The notes beneath the pieces were generated by a model. The model saw only the letters and a program-made list of their open reading frames with translations. It did no database searches and was not told where the DNA came from. A stretch of 64,000 nucleotides of DNA from CAYSPG01 sp964432885 (GTDB lineage Bacteria > Bacteroidota > Bacteroidia > AKYH767-A > OLB10), in the NCBI GenBank assembly GCA_964432885.1, contig CAYSPG010000019.1:4939-68938 (forward strand), given 5' to 3'. A program made the position numbers and the translations under genes. Positions 14,705 through 23,698 of this stretch are shown here, piece by piece. The stretch's first letter is position 1. Each line of letters begins with the position of its first letter.

Positions 14705-17700
14705 ATGAAAAATATCCAAATTATAACAATCTTGATATTTACAATATCGATTAACTTTAAAAATGCTTTCGGTCAGGCAACATCGGGCTTTTCAACAGCA
14801 CCCGGCTCAAATCAACCTTCAGGCGCTGCAGATTACATTGGCTGGACCAGTGGCACCAATGCCCCTCTTGATATAAAAAACGAGGATTCGCAACCTTTAA
14901 AATTTTATACAAACTCGGGGGCTGGTACATATAATAACCTCAGGATGATAGTAGCAGCAGCTGGCAATGTAGGGATAAATTTAACTGCACCAAGTAACTT
15001 ATTACATGTAGATGCAGGCAAATTTCAAATAACAAACGGAGGAACAACAAGCACAACAGCAACTGATGGATTTTTAATTAACCAGAATGGAAGCAATGTT
15101 GAGCTTAACCAACAGGAAAATGCTAACATGAATTTTTTTACAAATGGCACTCAGCGTGCAACAATAACAAGTGGTGGAAATGTGGGAGTGAATCTTACTA
15201 CACCGCAAAACCTACTGCATGTTGATGGCTCAGGAAATGCATCGTTTTCTCAATTTTCAAACACAGCAACAGGTAACGGAAGCGCTACAACAGGATTTCA
15301 AGTTGGGGTTGATGCCAATGGTAATGCAGAACTTAAAAGTAATTTCTCTTCTGCAACCAATGGCAACATGAACTTTTATACCGGAGGTACGCAACGAGCC
15401 ATATTGATGGGTGCCACAGGCTCTAACCCTGGTTTTATGGGGTTGGGTACTACAACACCTGCAGATAAATTGCATATAAATGATGCAAGTACACCCTATG
15501 CAAGATTTACTGTTACAGGGGCACCTAGCAATGACTATTTTAAAATAGGGGGAGATGTATCAGGCAATGGCCTTTTTAAATGCAATGCTAGCGGAAGCTA
15601 CATGGGATTTTATTCAAGTACAGCAGAAGTTGGTCGTATGTGGGGTAACAATGACAGATGGGTATTTGGAGCAAGTTCGGGCGGCTCTTTCACAAATAGT
15701 TCAACTGGTCCTAATTCTTTAGTTGTTTTAAATTCCTATGGAGATAATGAAGTGTGGCAGCAATGGACAACATATTTTACAAGTGGAAGTTTTACTGGAA
15801 CAAATGCAGATGATGGACTTAAAATTGGTATTAAAGCAACTAACCAAGCAGCAGAGATTAGGCAAAACGAGGACCAGCGGATGAACTTTTTTACCAGATA
15901 TAAAACTGATGCTGCCAAAGGAGCCATGACAATAGCCGGAGCAAGTAATAGTTTTGTTGGAGTTGGCGATTTTGCAAGTGGAAGTACCGACCCTGCCCGC
16001 AGGCTTGAAGTATTTGATAACACAGCAAGCACACCACAAGTAAGAATATCAAATAACATTAGTGGAGGAGGCAGCAACCGATGGAGCGATTTTGAAACAA
16101 ACTCAGCAGGTTCGCTTAAAATAAATACCAGTGCCGGTAAAATAGGCTTACACATGACTTCGGGCCATGACCCCTATTACAATTTAAATGTGGTGGGCAA
16201 CTCCATGTATACTGACGAAAGCCTTAACGCTACTTATTATCCTGTAAACAACACCAGCGGTAGCCCAACATTTTATACACTGGCTGTAAAAACAAGAGAT
16301 ATAAATACATCGGCTGATGAAGCCTGTTTTGCTATATATAGCAACGAAAGCACACCACAGGACAGGCTTGCTATAAACGCTGATGAGACAGGGTTCGTAA
16401 ATTTTTGGATACACGGAGAAGATACCGAAGGTCCTACTACCTTTAGAGAACGTGGCAGCATGCAGCAGGGCACATCTAACTCTCTTTCATACTTTGGTTT
16501 GTCTCCACAAAACAGTTCGGTGGTAATGGTACCCGACTATTATGAACAAGCACAAGGTGCGGGAAGCAACAATGCAATTGCCGGACAATACAATGCCAAG
16601 CTATGGGTAGAATCGAATGATGGCAATGCAGACAACCTTAGTTCGTACTCGTGCATCGAAGCACACAGCAATGTTGACGAAGCGGATGATAATGCACAGT
16701 TTCATTTTTCGATAAAATCATACTGCGAAGGAACCCAGGCGGGAGAAGTAAGTGTGAATGTTGGCGGCTATTTTAATGCAGAAAATGCTACAGAAAACAG
16801 GGGTGTATGGGCCGAAACATTAGAGCCTAACACAATAAATATAGCGGGCTATTTTTCGGCTGGTAACGCTGAAGAAATTAATTGGGGCGTGTATGCCGAG
16901 GTTCCTGTAACAACTTGCGACTATGGCAGTTCTGGTATTTCTGATTGCCCAAGCGCGGCAGGTTTTTTTAATGGAGGTGTTTATACTACTGACAATTACT
17001 ATACATCTGATGTTGCACTAAAAACAAACGTGGATACACTGTATGGAAATGATGCTGCCTCTATTTTAAATAACCTTAATGTTTACACTTACGAGTATGA
17101 CCAACAGATAAATTCGGGCTTGCATTTACCCGGTGGAACTCATTATGGCATTATTGCACAAGAAGCACAAGCCTTGTTGCCATCGTTGGTAAAAACATTT
17201 ATTAACCCTGCAAAAACCGATAATAATGGAACTGTAATTCATCCTGATTTTACATTTAAAGCGGTAAACTATACCGAGTTAATTCCAATATTAATAGCAG
17301 GCTATCAAAAACAGCAAGAACGAATAGATTCATTGGTACAAGCAATGGCACAGTGCTGTGCACTGCGCAGTGCAGAACCAAATGGTGATGAAATGAAAAA
17401 CAGCTCAGCTTACGGAATGACTGTTGAATTGGAAAACAGCAATGCCATAATACTAAGCCAAAACGACCCAAATCCTTTTGCTGAAAATACCACCATTATA
17501 TGGAATATACCAGAGGAACAGTTGAATGGTGCTGCATTAAATGCAATGCTGATTTTTTATGATAACAACGGCACTGTAATTAAAACTGTGAAGGTAACCA
17601 GTGCAGGCGAAGGTTCGCTATTGGTGTATGGCAATAAACTTAACAGTGGTATTTATACTTATAGCTTAGTAGTAAACGGAAAAACAGTTTCTACAAAAAG

Positions 17701-17719
17701 GATGGTGAAAACACATTAA
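14705..17719 (+). CDS. Large surface fibre protein with S74 chaperone domain and T9SS sorting domain
   Basis: Of 1004 residues, the first 750 hold a signal peptide and repeated fibre segments (NVGINLTAPSNLLHVDAGKF, NVGVNLTTPQNLLHVDGSG, GLGTTTPADKLHINDAS). Around 765-880 is an S74 intramolecular chaperone: SDVALKTNVDTL, HYGIIAQEAQALLPSLV, FKAVNYTELIPILIAGYQ. In phage tail spikes this domain trimerises the fibre, then cuts itself off with a Ser-Lys pair, here matching Ser768 and Lys773. A type A sorting domain (SQNDPNPFAENTTIIW ... NSGIYTYSLVVNGK) follows it. If self-cleavage occurs, it would detach the sorting domain from the fibre. Surface adhesion is a likely role. Confidence 0.88.
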   Translation: MKNIQIITILIFTISINFKNAFGQATSGFSTAPGSNQPSGAADYIGWTSGTNAPLDIKNEDSQPLKFYTNSGAGTYNNLRMIVAAAGNVGINLTAPSNLLHVDAGKFQITNGGTTSTTATDGFLINQNGSNVELNQQENANMNFFTNGTQRATITSGGNVGVNLTTPQNLLHVDGSGNASFSQFSNTATGNGSATTGFQVGVDANGNAELKSNFSSATNGNMNFYTGGTQRAILMGATGSNPGFMGLGTTTPADKLHINDASTPYARFTVTGAPSNDYFKIGGDVSGNGLFKCNASGSYMGFYSSTAEVGRMWGNNDRWVFGASSGGSFTNSSTGPNSLVVLNSYGDNEVWQQWTTYFTSGSFTGTNADDGLKIGIKATNQAAEIRQNEDQRMNFFTRYKTDAAKGAMTIAGASNSFVGVGDFASGSTDPARRLEVFDNTASTPQVRISNNISGGGSNRWSDFETNSAGSLKINTSAGKIGLHMTSGHDPYYNLNVVGNSMYTDESLNATYYPVNNTSGSPTFYTLAVKTRDINTSADEACFAIYSNESTPQDRLAINADETGFVNFWIHGEDTEGPTTFRERGSMQQGTSNSLSYFGLSPQNSSVVMVPDYYEQAQGAGSNNAIAGQYNAKLWVESNDGNADNLSSYSCIEAHSNVDEADDNAQFHFSIKSYCEGTQAGEVSVNVGGYFNAENATENRGVWAETLEPNTINIAGYFSAGNAEEINWGVYAEVPVTTCDYGSSGISDCPSAAGFFNGGVYTTDNYYTSDVALKTNVDTLYGNDAASILNNLNVYTYEYDQQINSGLHLPGGTHYGIIAQEAQALLPSLVKTFINPAKTDNNGTVIHPDFTFKAVNYTELIPILIAGYQKQQERIDSLVQAMAQCCALRSAEPNGDEMKNSSAYGMTVELENSNAIILSQNDPNPFAENTTIIWNIPEEQLNGAALNAMLIFYDNNGTVIKTVKVTSAGEGSLLVYGNKLNSGIYTYSLVVNGKTVSTKRMVKTH

Positions 17720-17723
17720 GTGT

Positions 17724-17761
17724 AAACAAAAGCCCGGTTGCGATAAGTGTTAAACAAAAAA
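17724..17761 (+). repeat. Direct repeat, copy 2: orphan 3' end of the Cys-rich gene
   Basis: It matches 9170-9207 at 36 of 38 positions and contains only the last codons KQKPGCDKC and stop. The two differences are silent. There is no start or membrane part upstream, so it is a fragment. It begins a few bases after the fibre gene stop. Confidence 0.8.
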
Positions 17762-17792
17762 ACCCTTCCTTGTATCAAGGAAGGGTTTTTTA
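17756..17792. terminator. Bidirectional intrinsic terminator
   Basis: A perfect 12-bp stem, AACCCTTCCTTG and CAAGGAAGGGTT (loop TAT), is preceded by an A-run and followed by a T-run. It can end transcripts of the fibre gene (plus strand) and of the lipoprotein gene at 17807 (minus strand). Confidence 0.85.
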
Positions 17793-17806
17793 TAAGAACT
17801 AAAATT

Positions 17807-18034
17807 TTAGTGACTCTCAGTTGCTGGAGCCGCTGCACTATCAGCAGGCATTGCTGCGCTATCCATGGGGGCAGCAGCCATAGCAGCTTCTTCAGCAGCT
17901 TTCATTGCCGCTTCGGCAGCTTTCATTGAGTCTTCGCGAGCTTTGTCTTGTGCAGCCTGATCGTCAGCGCTGGGTCCGCATGCAAGGAATGACATCATTC
18001 CGGCAGCAGCTACTAATGTGAGTAGTTTTTTCAT
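17807..18034 (-). CDS. Small Ala-rich lipoprotein
   Basis: A 75-residue protein with a lipoprotein signal (LLTLVAAAGMMSFLACGPS; lipidated Cys19). The mature part is short, charged and Ala-rich (EDSMKAAEAAMKAAEEAAM), likely helical or disordered, ending in an Ala/Pro/Asp tail. Such proteins are common in this phylum with no known role. It ends at the bidirectional terminator, and 119 bp upstream (18035-18153) separates it from the end of murF-alr. Confidence 0.75.
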   Translation of the reverse strand: MKKLLTLVAAAGMMSFLACGPSADDQAAQDKAREDSMKAAEAAMKAAEEAAMAAAPMDSAAMPADSAAAPATESH

Positions 18035-18153
18035 TGTGATGGTTTAAGAATGATTTTTTTGTTTGTGCAGCAAATGTATGCTAAATGTTATTACAATTAA
18101 AAACGGGCTTTTTAGTTTTAAACAATTTTTGGTTGATAAAGGAAGGACTTCTA

Positions 18154-20637
18154 TTACTCGTGATAGTAAACCCGCTTTACCCTTTGAGATATTGCGCAAA
18201 GTAATTCGTAAGGAATGGTTCCCACATCGTGTGCCAGTTTTGTTATTGGATATTCGGCACCAAAGATTATTACCTCATCGCCTTCTTTTACGCTGGCATC
18301 GGTAACATCAAGCATGCACATATCCATGCAAATGTTGCCTATGGTGGGTACAAATTTTCCGTTTACCAAAAATCGCACGGCACCGTTACCCATTTTTCGG
18401 TTAATGCCATCAGCATATCCAATTCCAACAATGGCAATTTGCAAATCGGTTTTTGCTATGCCTTTGCGGTTATAGCCAATGGTGTCGCCTTTTTTTATTG
18501 ATTTTATTTGCGAAATGGTGGTTTTAAGCGATGCCACGTTAAGCAATTGCCTTTGCTCTGCCGGTGTGGGGGCTATGCCATGGAGGCCTATTCCAAGGCG
18601 CACCATATCCAACTGCATTTCGGGAAAACGGATGATGCCCGATGAATTTAAAATATGTTTTACAATTTCATGTTTAAAGTGCCTGGTAATTTCGGTACTC
18701 ATTTTTAAAAAAGCGTTGTACTGCTGTTTGGTAAATCCATCGTGCTCGGCTTCATCGCTGGCGGCAAGGTGCGAAAACACCGATTCTATTTTTAAATGTT
18801 TGTTGTTTTTTAACCGCACTATCAGTTCGCTAATTTCGTTTTCTTCAAAGCCGAGGCGGTGCATGCCTGTATCTAATTTTATATGAATGGGAAATGCACT
18901 GATTTGATTTTGCATTACTGCATGTTTAACCACTTCGCTAAATCGCGACAGCAGTTTAAAACTGTAAATCTCAGGTTCCAGATGGTACTCAATCATGTTT
19001 TCGAAACTCTGCTGCTGCGGATTCATTACCATGATGGGAACGGTAATACCTTCTTTGCGCAGTTCAACACCCTCATCGGCATAGGCAACGGCAAGGTAAT
19101 TTACCCTGTGAAATTGCAAGGTGTTGGCAATTTCAAAGCTTCCGCTGCCATAGGCAAGCGCTTTTACCATGCACATTATTTTGGTTTCGGGTTTAAGCCT
19201 TGCACGGTAGTAATTGTAATTATGCACCAATGCGTTAAGGTTAATTTCCAGCACCGTTTCGTGGCCTTTTTGTTGCAGTGCATGCGATATGCGCTCGAAC
19301 CCAAACAGGCGGGCGCCTTTTAGCAATATGGTTTCGTTGTTAAACCAGGTGGTGTTAAATTCTTTTAGAAAATCATCGGTAGAAGAAAAAAAATTTTTCT
19401 CCATCTCAAATGCGTTACCCTGCCGCGATATTGACGGGCCAATGCCAATGAGGCGGTGGATGTTTTTGCGTTTTATAAGCTGACCTACTTCGGCATATAA
19501 GTCGTTTTCGGATTTTCCACTTTGCAAAATGTCGGACAGGATAAGGGTTTTTTTGGGATGATTTTTTTGCTGGTTGATAAAGTCGAGTGCAATACTAAGT
19601 GAGCCGAGGTCGGAATTATAACTGTCGTTGATTACCGAGCAGTTATTAATACCATCTTTCATTTCGAGGCGCATAGCCACAGGGCTAAGCGATTGCATGC
19701 GCTGATTGATTACTTCGTTTTGGTATTTCAAAAACAACATGAGCGCCCAGCAGTGAATGGCATTTTCAACCGAGGCTTCATCGGTAAACGGTATCGAAAT
19801 TTTTATAAACCCTGATTGGTAAATTCCCTGTATAAACGTTTCGTTTGCTTTTATTTCAACGCGCGCAATTTGCAAATCGGCTTTTGTTCTGCGGCTCCAC
19901 GAAAATAATTTCAATCCTTTCTCAACATAGCCTGATTGCTGAATGGCATTATGTATTCCTGTATAATCACGACAATAAACCAACAGCGAAGCGTTTTCAA
20001 ACAACAAAAGTTTTTCTTTTATTTTTTCGTCAAGCGAAGAAAAGTGTTCGTCATGCGCCTGACCAATGTTACTGAAAATTCCGAGATAAGGTTTTATGAT
20101 GTGCGCCAGTTTTTGCATTTCGCCCGGATGGGATATGCCTGCTTCAAACAAAGCCATGTTGTGTTCGCTATTCATTTGCCATACCGATAGCGGAACTCCA
20201 ATTTGTGAATTATAACTTTTGGGGCTGCGAACAATGTGATGGTCTTCGCGCAGTAATTGGTACAGCCATTCTTTAATAATGGTTTTTCCATTGCTGCCTG
20301 TAATGCCAATTACAGGTATTGGAAATTTATTGCGATGGTGCGCTGCAATGGTTTGTAAGGCAGCAAGTGTATCGTTTACCAGTATAAAGTTGGCATTGCT
20401 GTTAAGTGCTTCACTTGCATCAGAAATTATAAAGTTTCGTACACCGGCTTTTACCAAATCGGCAATAAACTTGTGTCCATTATGCCTGTCGCCTTTTAAT
20501 GCAAAAAACAAAGATGTTTCGGCAGCACCAATTTTGCGGCTATCGGTAAGCAGATGCTGAATGGATTGCTGCGCTGGAAAATTTAAATGCAACTGCCCGT
20601 TTAAGATGGTGGCAATTTCATTTAAAGAATAGTTCAT
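18154..20637 (-). CDS. Bifunctional MurF ligase / alanine racemase
   Basis: A fusion of 827 residues found in Bacteroidota. The first half is MurF, which adds D-Ala-D-Ala to UDP-MurNAc-tripeptide: ATP loop GITGSNGKTIIKEW near residue 105, and the Mur ligase central region (NCSVINDSYNSDLGSL). The second half, from about residue 455, is a PLP-dependent alanine racemase that supplies D-alanine: MCMVKALAYGSG holds the PLP lysine (VKA-AYG-G), followed by VRLGIGLHG and YADGINRKMGNG. The fusion ties D-Ala production to its use in peptidoglycan. The gene is alone; tdk lies upstream after a 155-bp gap. Confidence 0.95.
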   Translation of the reverse strand: MNYSLNEIATILNGQLHLNFPAQQSIQHLLTDSRKIGAAETSLFFALKGDRHNGHKFIADLVKAGVRNFIISDASEALNSNANFILVNDTLAALQTIAAHHRNKFPIPVIGITGSNGKTIIKEWLYQLLREDHHIVRSPKSYNSQIGVPLSVWQMNSEHNMALFEAGISHPGEMQKLAHIIKPYLGIFSNIGQAHDEHFSSLDEKIKEKLLLFENASLLVYCRDYTGIHNAIQQSGYVEKGLKLFSWSRRTKADLQIARVEIKANETFIQGIYQSGFIKISIPFTDEASVENAIHCWALMLFLKYQNEVINQRMQSLSPVAMRLEMKDGINNCSVINDSYNSDLGSLSIALDFINQQKNHPKKTLILSDILQSGKSENDLYAEVGQLIKRKNIHRLIGIGPSISRQGNAFEMEKNFFSSTDDFLKEFNTTWFNNETILLKGARLFGFERISHALQQKGHETVLEINLNALVHNYNYYRARLKPETKIMCMVKALAYGSGSFEIANTLQFHRVNYLAVAYADEGVELRKEGITVPIMVMNPQQQSFENMIEYHLEPEIYSFKLLSRFSEVVKHAVMQNQISAFPIHIKLDTGMHRLGFEENEISELIVRLKNNKHLKIESVFSHLAASDEAEHDGFTKQQYNAFLKMSTEITRHFKHEIVKHILNSSGIIRFPEMQLDMVRLGIGLHGIAPTPAEQRQLLNVASLKTTISQIKSIKKGDTIGYNRKGIAKTDLQIAIVGIGYADGINRKMGNGAVRFLVNGKFVPTIGNICMDMCMLDVTDASVKEGDEVIIFGAEYPITKLAHDVGTIPYELLCAISQRVKRVYYHE

Positions 20638-20792
20638 AGTATAGTTTTTAGAATGCTAAATCTACTGATTGAAATCCGAAAATCAGAAAAGACAAAATCC
20701 GAAACAAATTCAAAATAATACTATTTAAAATTCTAAACGTGTTCACCTTTTATTTTTGTTTTTGAATTTTTTTTTGTTTCACTATTTATTTT

Positions 20793-21398
20793 TTATGGTT
20801 GGTATTTTGTTTTTTCGGATTTGGTGTTTTCTCTATCGTTATAACAACTTCGGCACAGGGGTACGTAACTTTCTTTTTCGCCAACCACCACCAATGAGCT
20901 ATCGGCAACGGTGCGGTACGAAAAATGGGCAAGCTCACCGCAATCCATACATACAGCATGTACTTTGGTAACAAAATCGGCAATGGCAAGCAGATGTGGT
21001 ATGGGACCAAAAGGAATACCTTTAAAATCCATATCTAAACCAGCAATGATAACACGCATGCCCATGTTGGCTAATTTTTCGCATACGTGTGGCAATTCGT
21101 TGTCAAAAAACTGCGCCTCGTCAATACCAACCACATCCACATCATGTGTAAGCAGCAGTATTTGCGAACTGGATTGAACCGGAGATGAGGGAATATAATT
21201 GCTGTCGTGCGATACAATATTGGTTTCGTGATAGCGCTGGTCAATAGCCGGTTTAAAAATTTCGACTTTTTGTTTGGCAATCCTGGCGCGTTTTAACCTG
21301 CGGATAAGTTCTTCGGTTTTGCCGCTAAACATGCTTCCGCAAATTACTTCAATTGCACCTTTGCGTTTGGGTTTGTTATCCGAATTTGAGGTGGTCAT
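20793..21398 (-). CDS. tdk: Thymidine kinase (type II)
   Basis: It phosphorylates thymidine to dTMP in nucleotide salvage. The P-loop is GSMFSGKTEELIRRL, the second motif is DEAQFFD, and a zinc site is formed by CMDCGE and PLCRSCY. The frame opens at 21443, but the ATG at 21398 (MTTSNSDNKPKRKG) gives the usual length of about 200 residues and lacks the odd N-terminal extension, so I prefer it. glnN is 88 bp upstream on the same strand. Confidence 0.92.
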   Translation of the reverse strand: MTTSNSDNKPKRKGAIEVICGSMFSGKTEELIRRLKRARIAKQKVEIFKPAIDQRYHETNIVSHDSNYIPSSPVQSSSQILLLTHDVDVVGIDEAQFFDNELPHVCEKLANMGMRVIIAGLDMDFKGIPFGPIPHLLAIADFVTKVHAVCMDCGELAHFSYRTVADSSLVVVGEKESYVPLCRSCYNDRENTKSEKTKYQP

Positions 21399-21486
21399 TT
21401 TTTTGAGTGGGGTAAAAATAGAAAAAGCGCTAATGTTACTCAACGCTTTTCTTTAAGACTTTCCCTTTATAGGATTTATGCAGGGT

Positions 21487-23676
21487 TTATCGAATTGTAA
21501 CCAACTCTCTGTACTTAACCATAGGCCATGATTCATCGTCCACAATCATTTCGAGTGAATCAACATGATGGCGAATAGAATCAAAATACTCTTTCACTTT
21601 ATCACAGTATGCTATTGCCTTTTCGCGAATGCTTGAAATATTGTTGGCCTTATTACGCGCAGCATTCATGGCATCCACATTTTTTTTGATGCCGTTGATG
21701 TGCTGGCTAAGTTCTTTGAGCATTTCAATTTGGGTAGCGTACGAATCTGCTCTTAAGCCACAATCCTTTAAACTGTCAACGTTTTCGGCTATCAATGTTT
21801 GATACCTGATGGCAGCAGGCACAATATGGTTCATTGCCAAATCGCCCATTACGCGGCTTTCAATTTCTATTTTCTTAATATAAGTCTCCAACATAATTTC
21901 ATGACGCGCTTCGGCTTCGCGGTGGCTAAAGATGTTCATCTCTTCAAAAAGACCCAACGATTTTTTTGTCACAAATGCATCGAGGGCAACCGGTGTGGTA
22001 GTAAAATTGCTTAAGCCTCGCTTCTTCGCTTCTTTTTTCCACTCATCGCTATACCCGTTTCCTTCAAAGCGAATTGCTTTGGAATCTACAATGTATTTGC
22101 GCAGGATTCGGAGAATTGCTTCATCTTTTTTTACATTTTTCTTTATAACTGCATCTACTTCTTTTTTAAATTCTTCTAACTGTTTTGCAACAATGGTGTT
22201 TAACACCATCATAGCATTTGAAGAATTGGCAGATGAACCGACAGCACGGAATTCAAATTTGTTACCGGTAAACGCAAAAGGGGAAGTACGGTTGCGATCG
22301 GTGTTATCTAAAAGTATTTCAGGAATTTTTCCGATGTTGAGTTTAAGGTCTGTTTTTTGTTCGGGGCTCATCTTTTTATCGTTTACTGATTTCTCAATAT
22401 CATCAAGCACGCGTGATAATTGAGCGCCCAAGAAAATACTCATTATTGCAGGAGGCGCTTCGTTGGCACCAAGCCTGTGGTCGTTACTTGCTGATGCAAT
22501 ACTTGCACGTAATAAATCGGCATGTTCATGCACAGCTTTTATAATGTTGATGAAAAAAGTAAGAAACATCAAATTGCTTTTGGGATTTCCACCGGGCGAC
22601 AATAAATTTTTGCCTGTGTTGGTTCCCAGGCTCCAATTGTTGTGTTTGCCACTTCCATTAATTCCTGCATAAGGCTTTTCGTGCAGCAACACTTTAAAAT
22701 TATGCCTGCGGGCAATTTTATCCATCAAGTCCATCAGCAATTGGTTGTGGTCAACGGCTAAATTTATTTCTTCAAATATTGGGGCGCACTCAAATTGCGA
22801 AGGAGCCACTTCGTTATGCCGTGTTTTTAATGGGATGCCAAGTTTGTATGATTCAATTTCAAAATCGTGCATAAAGGCAATTACACGGTCGGGTATAGAA
22901 CCAAAATAATGGTCTTCTAACTGCTGTCCTTTTGCAGGGCTGTGTCCAAACACGGTGCGTCCTGTTATTGATAAATCAGGTCGTGCATTGGCCAATGCAG
23001 TATCAACCAAAAAATATTCTTGCTCAATACCAAGTGTTGCTGATACTTTTGTTATGTCTTTATCAAAGTATTCGCAAACAGCTACAGCAGCACTATCCAA
23101 TGCATGTAATGCTTTTAACAAAGGTGCTTTGTAATCCAATGTTTCACCTGTATAGGAAACAAAAACGGTGGGGATGCACAATGTTTTTCCATTTGGGCTT
23201 TCCATTAAAAATGCGGGCGATGATGGATCCCAAGCTGTGTAACCACGTGCTTCAAATGTGTTACGAATTCCTCCGCTCGGAAAACTTGAGGCATCAGGTT
23301 CCTGTTGCACCAATGCCCCTGATGAAAAAGTTTCAATAGCCGTGTTATCGTTCATATCAAAAAATGAATCATGCTTTTCGGCAGTGGCTCCTGTTAGTGG
23401 CTGAAACCAATGGGTGTAATGTGTAGCGCCTTTGCTCATTGCCCACACTTTCATTCCGTTTGCAATTTCGCCTGCTATTTTACGGTCAATTTTTGCACCG
23501 CTTTCAATGGCAGCCATCACTGCCTTAAAAGCATCTTTGGGCAAATACTTTTGCATGGCATCTTTATTAAAAACATTGCTGCCATAGTAGTCCGAAATTT
23601 TTTCGGATGGTGAAGTTACCTTCACGGGAGTGCGTCCGTTAGAAATTTCTAAGGCGCGAGAACGGTGATTGCTCAT
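21487..23676 (-). CDS. glnN: Glutamine synthetase type III
   Basis: It makes glutamine from glutamate, ammonia and ATP. At 729 residues it has the length of the GSIII class, much longer than GSI, with the GSIII text FSSGALVQQEPDASSFPSGG, ATLGIEQEYFLVD, KPYAGINGSGKHNNWSLGTN, and DRNRTSPFAFTGNKFEFRAVG. The catalytic loops (GSGKHNNWS; NKFEFR) are intact. It is flanked by tdk downstream and an IVP-type element upstream. No riboswitch or nitrogen-control site was recognised. Confidence 0.96.
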   Translation of the reverse strand: MSNHRSRALEISNGRTPVKVTSPSEKISDYYGSNVFNKDAMQKYLPKDAFKAVMAAIESGAKIDRKIAGEIANGMKVWAMSKGATHYTHWFQPLTGATAEKHDSFFDMNDNTAIETFSSGALVQQEPDASSFPSGGIRNTFEARGYTAWDPSSPAFLMESPNGKTLCIPTVFVSYTGETLDYKAPLLKALHALDSAAVAVCEYFDKDITKVSATLGIEQEYFLVDTALANARPDLSITGRTVFGHSPAKGQQLEDHYFGSIPDRVIAFMHDFEIESYKLGIPLKTRHNEVAPSQFECAPIFEEINLAVDHNQLLMDLMDKIARRHNFKVLLHEKPYAGINGSGKHNNWSLGTNTGKNLLSPGGNPKSNLMFLTFFINIIKAVHEHADLLRASIASASNDHRLGANEAPPAIMSIFLGAQLSRVLDDIEKSVNDKKMSPEQKTDLKLNIGKIPEILLDNTDRNRTSPFAFTGNKFEFRAVGSSANSSNAMMVLNTIVAKQLEEFKKEVDAVIKKNVKKDEAILRILRKYIVDSKAIRFEGNGYSDEWKKEAKKRGLSNFTTTPVALDAFVTKKSLGLFEEMNIFSHREAEARHEIMLETYIKKIEIESRVMGDLAMNHIVPAAIRYQTLIAENVDSLKDCGLRADSYATQIEMLKELSQHINGIKKNVDAMNAARNKANNISSIREKAIAYCDKVKEYFDSIRHHVDSLEMIVDDESWPMVKYRELVTIR

Positions 23677-23698
23677 ATTATTTAAGAATTAAGATAAG

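Noticed and set aside
16180..16480. Long minus-strand frames within the fibre gene (15728-16473)
   Set aside because: They are opposite-strand shadows of the low-complexity fibre coding sequence.
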